DNA from: Verrucomicrobiota bacterium
GTDB taxonomy: Bacteria; Verrucomicrobiota; Verrucomicrobiia; Limisphaerales; UBA9464
Direction: 5' to 3'
Assembly: GCA_017302195.1 (NCBI GenBank)
Contig: JAFLEG010000070.1
Coordinates: forward strand, 1 to 6,442
Length of the DNA stretch: 6,442 bases
The notes beneath the pieces are model-generated. The model saw only the letters and a list, made by a program, of their open reading frames with translations. It made no database searches and had not been told where the DNA came from. Positions 1-6,442 of the stretch are shown here, in pieces. A program made the position numbers and the translations under genes. Position 1 is the first letter of the stretch; every line of letters starts with the position of its first letter.

Positions 1-1007
1 AGGTGTTTCCCAGTCCGGCGCGGATTTTCCTCCTGGGCGAGATCATCCACAACCCGGAGGTCAACGATCAGATCCGCGGGATGGGCATCGTCAGCATTTC
101 ACCGAAGCCCGCGGACGAGGAACTGGCCCGTCTCCAGTTGTCCGGGGACGACGTGGTGTTGATTCCCGCCTTCGGCACCGAGGTGGCCACGCGGCGCAAG
201 CTGGAGGCGACCGGATGCCAGATGGTGGACACCACCTGCGGGGACGTCATGAGCGTGTGGAAGCGGGTCCGCCAGTACAGCAAGGACGGGGTGACCAGCA
301 TCATCCACGGCAAGGCCAAGCACGAGGAGACCAAGGCCACCACCTCCCAGGCGACGGCCTATGGCACCGGCCATTACCTGGTGGTGTTCGACCTGGTGGA
401 GACCGACTATGTGTGCCGCTACATCCTGGAGGGGGGGGACCAGGCGGAGTTTCTTTCCAAGTTCAAGGGGGCGCATTCCCCGGGATTCGATCCGGAGATC
501 CACCTGCGGGCGGTGGGTGTGGCCAACCAGACCACCATGCTTCGCGGCGAGACGGAGGAGGTCCAGCACCGCTTCCGCTCCGCAATGCGCCAGAAGTTTG
601 GGGATGCCGCCCTCTCCGAGCATTTCCGGGTGTTTGACACCATCTGCGGTGCCACCCAGGACCGCCAGGACGCCCTGGAAAAGATGCTCAAGGAGCCCAT
701 GGATCTGCTGATCGTCGTTGGCGGCTACAACTCCTCGAACACCTCGCACCTGGCGGAGATGGGCGAGAAGATGCTGCCCACCTACTTCATCAAGAATGCG
801 GCCAAGATGGATTCGGCACACCGGATCCTGCATTGGAACCAGCACATCAACCAGGAGGTGGAGACCCGGGATTGGCTGCCGTCGGGAAAGCCCGTCACGG
901 TGGGCATCACCGCCGGGGCAAGTTGTCCGAACAACCTGATCGAGGACACGATCCGCCGCCTGTTTGACCTCCGGAATCTGGACGTCGCCACCGTGCTGCG
1001 TTCCTGA
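1..1007 (+). CDS. ispH: 4-hydroxy-3-methylbut-2-enyl diphosphate reductase, plant/cyanobacterial-type (5'-truncated)
   Basis: This cytosolic [4Fe-4S] enzyme makes IPP and DMAPP from HMBPP in the last step of the MEP pathway. The first full codon is at position 3 and 334 codons are visible. That GTG is an internal valine, because translation begins just before the conserved GEIIHNP block. The family is about 400 residues long, so roughly 70 N-terminal residues, including the first cluster cysteine, lie outside the window. Seen here (numbered from position 3): substrate-binding His16 in EIIHNP, PAFG at 55-58, cluster Cys79 in VDTTC, HEE at 107-109 with the catalytic glutamate, NQTTM at 175-179, the third cluster Cys215 in TICGAT, GGYNSSNT at 240-247 and GASCPN at 305-310. 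PAFG replaces the AHG found in E. coli-type enzymes and marks the long plant/cyanobacterial subfamily. DTTC is followed by GDV, where I recall PWV in cyanobacteria. Identity is very secure. Confidence 0.96.
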   Translation, partial: VFPSPARIFLLGEIIHNPEVNDQIRGMGIVSISPKPADEELARLQLSGDDVVLIPAFGTEVATRRKLEATGCQMVDTTCGDVMSVWKRVRQYSKDGVTSIIHGKAKHEETKATTSQATAYGTGHYLVVFDLVETDYVCRYILEGGDQAEFLSKFKGAHSPGFDPEIHLRAVGVANQTTMLRGETEEVQHRFRSAMRQKFGDAALSEHFRVFDTICGATQDRQDALEKMLKEPMDLLIVVGGYNSSNTSHLAEMGEKMLPTYFIKNAAKMDSAHRILHWNQHINQEVETRDWLPSGKPVTVGITAGASCPNNLIEDTIRRLFDLRNLDVATVLRS

Positions 1008-1043
1008 GGCCGGGGAGGCGCGCCATCGCCCGCACCGGGTTTC

Positions 1044-1071
1044 TGTCCCCTCCTGCGGGAACGGGGTGACA
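1044..1071 (+). terminator. Hairpin downstream of ispH, possible 3' end
   Basis: An imperfect stem-loop starts 37 nt after the ispH stop. TGTCCCC pairs with GGGG and GACA across one bulged T, and an inner TCC/GGA closes on a TGCG loop. No T-run follows, so it could stabilise the 3' end or mark a Rho-dependent end rather than act as a classical terminator. Weakly supported. Confidence 0.3.
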
Positions 1072-1081
1072 GTTCGCTCTG

Positions 1082-1095
1082 TTCCGGATCCGGAA
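1082..1095. repeat. Perfect 14-bp palindrome in the ispH-secA spacer
   Basis: TTCCGGATCCGGAA is fully self-complementary with no spacer. It lies 119 bp upstream of the secA -35 box, too far for a simple repressor site. It could be a distal protein site or chance; no function is assigned. Confidence 0.4.
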
Positions 1096-1153
1096 GCGTT
1101 GACGATGGGCGAAGCGCCGCGGCGAGGACTCCACGCGCGTACGGTTCCGCAGA

Positions 1154-1180
1154 GCATCGCCCCACCCCGGGGGGGGATGC
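1154..1180. repeat. Inverted repeat with C-run facing a G8 run
   Basis: GCATC at 1154-1158 pairs with GATGC at 1176-1180. The interior is CCCC-A-CCCC followed by eight Gs (1169-1176), so the arms can extend into a very GC-rich stem. It ends 33 bp before the secA -35 box. With no T-run after it, it may block transcription arriving from ispH or be a structural element. Confidence 0.4.
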
Positions 1181-1213
1181 CGACATGGCGTCCGAGGGCG
1201 TCTGCCAAACACT

Positions 1214-1242
1214 TTGACGCTGTTGGGGGACACCCCTAGCCT
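1214..1242 (+). promoter_or_regulatory. Promoter of secA, sigma70-like
   Basis: The -35 TTGACG (1214-1219) is separated by 17 nt from the -10 TAGCCT (1237-1242). The -10 ends 27 nt before the secA ATG, predicting a leader of about 20 nt. The same -35 form, 17-nt gap, TAGCNT and near-identical distance to the ATG recur before the gene at 5274, which strengthens both calls. Confidence 0.6.
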
Positions 1243-1269
1243 CCATGGCCCGTTTAGAAACGCCCTGCC

Positions 1270-4347
<3,078 letters not shown>

Positions 4348-4352
4348 CTTGG

Positions 4353-4380
4353 GGAAGGAGGAAGGAGGAAGGAGGAGGGA
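4353..4380. repeat. Four tandem GGAAGGA-type heptamers after secA
   Basis: Three exact copies of GGAAGGA (4353-4359, 4360-4366, 4367-4373) and a fourth with one change (GGAGGGA, 4374-4380) begin 6 nt after the secA stop. This is a purely purine strand. A pyrimidine-rich tract lies 137 nt downstream. Seven-base units suggest a slippage-prone simple repeat. No function is visible. Confidence 0.75.
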
Positions 4381-4477
4381 TGAAGTGAAGGCCGTAAGAG
4401 ACGAGGTCACGAGAACTCGGACTTCCTCCCCCCCGCCGGTCGGCTGCCGCCTCGCCCGACCAGGACTGTTGAGATCC

Positions 4478-4516
4478 TTCCGTGAGAATCCGTGAGAATC
4501 CGTGCCATCCGTGTCT
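4478..4516. repeat. TCCGTG short tandem array
   Basis: TCCGTG occurs four times, starting at 4479, 4489, 4499 and 4508, so with a period of 10, 10 and 9 nt. The second and third copies sit in GAGAATCCGTG contexts. I recall ATCCGTG-type arrays as common intergenic filler in Verrucomicrobia and Planctomycetes genomes, but could not check this. No coding potential seen. Confidence 0.7.
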
Positions 4517-4562
4517 CATCCTCTTTTCCCTCGCCTCTCGCCCCTTCTCTCCACCTCTCCGG
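4517..4562. other. Pyrimidine-rich tract before the peroxidase promoter
   Basis: About 45 nt are almost entirely C and T on the + strand, apart from a few G and A. The tract is a loose complement of the purine heptamers at 4353-4380, so long-range pairing or a triplex is possible but unproven. It ends just before the TTGACA box. Confidence 0.5.
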
Positions 4563-4570
4563 AAGCCCGG

Positions 4571-4599
4571 TTGACATTCGCGGCGACCAGTCAAACCCT
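4571..4599 (+). promoter_or_regulatory. Candidate promoter of the glutathione peroxidase gene
   Basis: A consensus -35 TTGACA (4571-4576) is followed after 17 nt by a weak AACCCT (4594-4599), which shares four of six bases with the TAGCCT of secA. The box ends only 8 nt before the ATG, so transcription would start at or within a few bases of the start codon. The -35 is convincing; the -10 is doubtful. Confidence 0.4.
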
Positions 4600-4607
4600 G
4601 CCGCATC

Positions 4608-5153
4608 ATGAAACGCTTTGGATCCCTGCTCCTCCTCTCCCTCACCGCCATGACCGCCGCTCTCGCCGCCACCGTCCAGGACGTCCCGCTCAAGGACATT
4701 GACGGCAAGGACACCTCCCTCAAGGCCTACAATGGCAAGGTGGTGTTGGTGGTGAACGTGGCCTCGAAGTGCGGCCTCACCCCCCAGTACACCGCCCTGG
4801 AGGCCCTCTACCGGAAGTACAAGGACCAGGGATTGGTCATCGTGGGGTTCCCGTGCAATGACTTCGGCGCCCAGGAGCCGGGCACCCCGGTGGAGATCAA
4901 GGAATTCTGCAGCACCAAGTACGACGTCACCTTTCCCCTCATGGGCAAGCTCCACGTCAAGGGGCCGGAGCAGCATCCGCTCTACGTCCAGCTCACCGGC
5001 AAGGACGCCAAGTTCCCCGGCGACATCGAGTGGAATTTCGGCAAGTTCCTGATCGCCCGCGACGGGACGGTGATCCAGCGGTTCAGCCCGAAGACCACCC
5101 CCGATTCCTCGGACGTCACCGCCGCCATCGAGCAGGCGCTCAAGGCCAAGTAA
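4608..5153 (+). CDS. Exported glutathione peroxidase-family thiol peroxidase (Cys type)
   Basis: The product reduces hydrogen peroxide or lipid hydroperoxides. The catalytic tetrad is visible: peroxidatic C55 in NVASKCGLTPQY, Q89 in GAQEPG, W142 and N143 in EWNFGK. C101 in EFCSTKY lies 46 residues after C55, the same spacing as C36/C82 of yeast Gpx3. This predicts a two-Cys enzyme recycled by a thioredoxin-like donor rather than glutathione. Residues 1-20 look like a Sec signal peptide: K2/R3, a leucine-rich core and an ALA cleavage site near residue 20. The mature protein of about 160 residues matches the family, and it would act in the periplasm or membrane. FPCND replaces the usual FPCNQ, but this is not the tetrad glutamine. 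The ATG at 4608 is chosen because it begins the signal peptide; no Shine-Dalgarno sequence precedes it. It is flanked by spacers of 260 and 120 nt and is probably monocistronic. Confidence 0.93.
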   Translation: MKRFGSLLLLSLTAMTAALAATVQDVPLKDIDGKDTSLKAYNGKVVLVVNVASKCGLTPQYTALEALYRKYKDQGLVIVGFPCNDFGAQEPGTPVEIKEFCSTKYDVTFPLMGKLHVKGPEQHPLYVQLTGKDAKFPGDIEWNFGKFLIARDGTVIQRFSPKTTPDSSDVTAAIEQALKAK

Positions 5154-5183
5154 GGGGGCGGCCGCCTTTGGATCCCGTCCCGC

Positions 5184-5221
5184 GTTCACACATCGCAACG
5201 TTCACGCAGGGCAACGTTGAC
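5184..5221. repeat. GTTSAC motif three times at exact 16-bp spacing
   Basis: GTTCAC at 5184-5189, GTTCAC at 5200-5205 and GTTGAC at 5216-5221 are spaced exactly 16 bp apart. The first two 16-bp units agree at 13 of 16 positions, and GCAACGTT is repeated exactly at 5195-5202 and 5211-5218. The third motif overlaps the -35 box of the promoter at 5217. It could be a regulator-binding array, or a duplicated -35 region. Confidence 0.55.
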
Positions 5222-5245
5222 ACCCTCCCGGTGACTCCCTAGCGT
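5217..5245 (+). promoter_or_regulatory. Promoter of the coiled-coil/lipoprotein unit
   Basis: A consensus -35 TTGACA (5217-5222), a 17-nt spacer and a -10 TAGCGT (5240-5245) end 28 nt before the ATG at 5274. The geometry is within one base of the secA promoter, and both share CCCTAGC at the -10. Confidence 0.65.
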
Positions 5246-5273
5246 TTCCCCAACAAATCCTGTCGTCGCCATC

Positions 5274-6029
5274 ATGCTTCGCCTCGCACTCATCCTCGCA
5301 GTCCTCGTCGCCCTCGGCGGCCTCGCGGTCGGTCATTTCGTCGCCAAGCCCAAGGTGGATGAGTTGAAGGGCAACCTCGACTCCACGACCCAGTCGCTGC
5401 AGCAGACCACCGAGGAGCGGAACACCGCGCAGACCGAGGCCAAGAACCAGAAGGCGCTGGCGGAAACCGTCTCCCGCCAGTTGACCGACACCAAGGGACT
5501 GCTGGAAGCGGCCTCCACCGACGCCCAGCAGCAGCGCGGGCGCGCCGACCGCCTCCAGACCGAGCTCACCAAGGTGACCAAGGAGCGCAACGAGGCCCAG
5601 CAGGGCATCGCGGCATGGAATGTTCTCGGACTGCAGCCGGGGCAGGTGGCCCAGCTTCAGGCGGACCTCAAGAAGGCCAGCGAGGACCGCGACAACTACG
5701 CCGCCCAGGAAAAGATTTTCGTCCGGAACATTGATCAGTTGAAGACCCGGCTGGACCGGTACGAGGGGGGCACTGAGAAGCCCGTCGAGATGCCCGGCCT
5801 GAAGGGCAAGATCATGGCCGTGGATCCCCAGTGGAACTTTGTGATCCTCGATGTGGGAGAATCCCAGGGCGCCAAGGAGCGCGGTGTGGTCATGGTCCGG
5901 CGTGGCGACAAGCTGATCGGCAAGGCCCGCATTGTCACCGTGGAGCCCTCGCGCAGCATCGCCAACCTGCTTCCGGGATGGAAACAGGCGGACATCGGGG
6001 TCGAAGTGGGTGATGTGGTGCTTTATTGA
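5274..6029 (+). CDS. Membrane-anchored coiled-coil protein of unknown function
   Basis: I do not recognise a named family. Of 251 residues, about 4-23 form a hydrophobic segment with no clear cleavage site, so a signal anchor with the rest outside the cytoplasm is likely. Residues 25-112 and about 122-163 are rich in Gln, Glu, Lys, Ala and Leu with no proline and look like a long coiled coil, broken near GLQPGQ (119-124). After a GGTEKP linker (165-170), residues 175-251 alternate hydrophobic residues and glycines (GKIMAV, FVILDVG, GVVMVRRGDKLIGKARIV, GDVVLY), which suggests a small beta-barrel. A membrane anchor, coiled coil and C-terminal beta domain recall MreC in outline, but MreC motifs are not evident, so this is only an analogy. 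The start at ATG 5274 fits the anchor and the promoter; there is no Shine-Dalgarno sequence. A lipoprotein gene follows after 42 nt, pointing to an envelope role. Confidence 0.85.
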   Translation: MLRLALILAVLVALGGLAVGHFVAKPKVDELKGNLDSTTQSLQQTTEERNTAQTEAKNQKALAETVSRQLTDTKGLLEAASTDAQQQRGRADRLQTELTKVTKERNEAQQGIAAWNVLGLQPGQVAQLQADLKKASEDRDNYAAQEKIFVRNIDQLKTRLDRYEGGTEKPVEMPGLKGKIMAVDPQWNFVILDVGESQGAKERGVVMVRRGDKLIGKARIVTVEPSRSIANLLPGWKQADIGVEVGDVVLY

Positions 6030-6071
6030 GCGCTGGCGAGCCCGTTTTCCTTCCTCGCCGCGCACGATCCC

Positions 6072-6251
6072 ATGAGCCCTGATGCCAATGTCCCCTTCCG
6101 GCGCTGGTGGTTGCCGGCGCTGCTGCTGATCGCCTTGGCCGGTGTTTGCAGTGGGTGCAAAACCACCGAGGACGACATGGTCGAGCGACCCTGGAATGCC
6201 CCCAAGTCGTGGGAGACGGGTCTTCCGGCTGGCATGATGGAAGGGCGTTGA
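6072..6251 (+). CDS. Small lipoprotein with C-terminal PWNxPxxWE motif
   Basis: This 59-codon gene is easily missed because of its size. The product begins with a short polar N-terminus, RR at 10-11, a hydrophobic stretch (WWLPALLLIALAGVC) and a lipobox-like CSGC with Cys29 as the likely lipidated residue; C26 is an alternative. The predicted mature peptide is only 31 residues, starting CKTTEDD and carrying RPWNAPKSWETGLPAGM near its end. I recall similar short lipoproteins ending in PWN.P..WE...PGM from Verrucomicrobia, with no known function; this is memory, not a search. The gene lies 42 nt after the coiled-coil gene with no promoter seen between them and a hairpin 15 nt after its stop, so the two are probably one operon. 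The ATG at 6072 has no Shine-Dalgarno sequence. The product is probably tethered to the outer or inner membrane on the periplasmic side. Confidence 0.75.
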   Translation: MSPDANVPFRRWWLPALLLIALAGVCSGCKTTEDDMVERPWNAPKSWETGLPAGMMEGR

Positions 6252-6266
6252 AGGGTGCGGTGGTGT

Positions 6267-6291
6267 GCGCTGCGGGGACCGCAGCGCGTTT
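6267..6291 (+). terminator. Terminator-like hairpin after the lipoprotein gene
   Basis: GCGCTGCGG (6267-6275) pairs perfectly with CCGCAGCGC (6279-6287) over a three-base loop GGA, 15 nt after the stop codon. Only G followed by three Ts comes next, so the U-tract is poor. The position fits the end of the coiled-coil/lipoprotein transcript. Confidence 0.5.
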
Positions 6292-6320
6292 GGAGCAGCG
6301 GAGTGGCCGATCGGGATTTC

Positions 6321-6333
6321 CCCGACTGTCGGG
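6321..6333. repeat. Perfect 13-bp palindrome
   Basis: CCCGAC, one central T, then GTCGGG. It lies 26 bp upstream of the longer palindrome at 6360-6380 and 58 bp before the dehydrogenase ATG. It could be a second regulator site or a short RNA hairpin. Confidence 0.4.
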
Positions 6334-6359
6334 TGAGGCTTCCCAGGAACCGGCTTGAG

Positions 6360-6380
6360 TTCCGTGACCAGGTCACGGAA
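6360..6380. promoter_or_regulatory. Perfect palindrome before the dehydrogenase gene, operator candidate
   Basis: TTCCGTGACC (6360-6369), one central A (6370) and GGTCACGGAA (6371-6380) give ten matched base pairs per arm. It ends 11 nt before the ATG at 6392 and covers part of the only Shine-Dalgarno-like sequence (GGAAGG, 6377-6382). It could bind a dimeric repressor or fold in mRNA and hide the ribosome site. No T-run follows, so it is not a classical terminator. Confidence 0.6.
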
Positions 6381-6391
6381 GGCTGGCAGGC

Positions 6392-6442
6392 ATGAGCGGG
6401 CGGTTGCAGGACCGGGTGGTGGTCATCATCGGGGGCACCAGT
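6392..6442 (+). CDS. Short-chain dehydrogenase/reductase, N-terminal fragment
   Basis: Seventeen codons remain before the window ends: MSGRLQDRVVVIIGGTS. A short polar start, a strand of hydrophobic residues (VVVII) and GGTS match the first beta strand and the start of the glycine-rich NAD(P)-binding loop (TGGTSGIG-like) of SDR Rossmann enzymes. Isoleucine stands where the family usually has threonine, which is tolerated. The substrate cannot be guessed. Start ATG 6392 is supported by this fold and a possible GGAAGG Shine-Dalgarno sequence 9 nt upstream. The gene lies 140 nt after the lipoprotein stop, with a terminator-like hairpin between, so it is probably a separate unit controlled through the palindrome at 6360-6380. 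Confidence 0.65.
   Translation, partial: MSGRLQDRVVVIIGGTS

Noticed and set aside
99..1208. A 369-codon - strand frame opposite ispH
   Set aside because: Same in-register antisense effect; no recognisable domains, and it runs on into the noncoding spacer.
964..1239. A + strand frame of 91 codons bridging ispH and secA
   Set aside because: It overlaps the ispH end in another frame and is Arg/Pro-rich with no motif, Shine-Dalgarno sequence or promoter.
4353..4380. GGAAGGA repeats as a ribosome binding site for a gene starting at ATG 4380 or nearby
   Set aside because: The frame from there (ending before 4500) is Arg/Pro-rich with no motif and crosses the TCCGTG array; purine repeats merely mimic a Shine-Dalgarno sequence.
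4438..4461. GGTCGG/CCGACC stem after secA as a terminator
   Set aside because: Six base pairs with a 12-nt loop and no T-run following; likely chance in GC-rich DNA.
6035..6059. GGCGAG/CTCGCC stem between the coiled-coil and lipoprotein genes
   Set aside because: Only six pairs over a 13-nt loop with no T-run; too weak to call a terminator or attenuator.
4407..6065. Two long - strand frames (4407-5198 and 5202-6065) opposite the peroxidase and coiled-coil genes
   Set aside because: Both are in the same antisense register as the sense genes, have no motifs and span repeats and promoters.

Overview
This is a GC-rich bacterial window carrying six genes, all on the + strand. The inferred source is a member of the PVC group, most likely Verrucomicrobiota. 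The inference rests on a long plant/cyanobacterial-type IspH, a roughly 1,025-residue SecA with an enlarged preprotein-binding region and a GRCSRQGD motif VI, starts that mostly lack a Shine-Dalgarno sequence, and a tiny lipoprotein ending in a PWNxPxxWE-like motif. The phylum call is from recalled family features, not from a search.

Layout: (1) 1-1007, the 3' part of ispH, the last enzyme of the MEP isoprenoid pathway. (2) 1008-1269, an intergenic stretch with several inverted repeats and a clear promoter (TTGACG, 17 nt, TAGCCT) for (3) secA at 1270-4347, the preprotein translocase motor. (4) 4348-4607, a low-complexity spacer with four GGAAGGA-type heptamers, a TCCGTG array, a pyrimidine-rich tract and a TTGACA box close to (5) a glutathione peroxidase-like gene at 4608-5153 with a signal peptide. 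(6) 5154-5273, a spacer holding a GTTSAC motif three times at exact 16-bp spacing; the third copy is part of the -35 box of a second clear promoter. (7) 5274-6029, a membrane-anchored coiled-coil protein with a small beta-rich C-terminal domain. (8) 6072-6251, a 59-residue lipoprotein, probably in the same transcript. (9) 6252-6391, a spacer with a terminator-like hairpin and two perfect palindromes. (10) 6392 to the window end, the first 17 codons of a probable short-chain dehydrogenase/reductase.

The genes do not form one pathway. ispH and secA are housekeeping genes, each probably its own transcription unit. The peroxidase, the coiled-coil protein and the lipoprotein all carry export or membrane signals, so they act in or beyond the inner membrane and would be Sec clients. 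The coiled-coil gene and the lipoprotein gene look like a two-gene envelope operon.

I found no mobile element, CRISPR array, tRNA, rRNA or defence system, and nothing that amounts to a clear new multi-gene system. The points most worth following are the coiled-coil/lipoprotein pair, the 16-bp phased repeat at its promoter, the operator-like palindrome before the dehydrogenase gene, and the shared promoter shape with Shine-Dalgarno-less starts.
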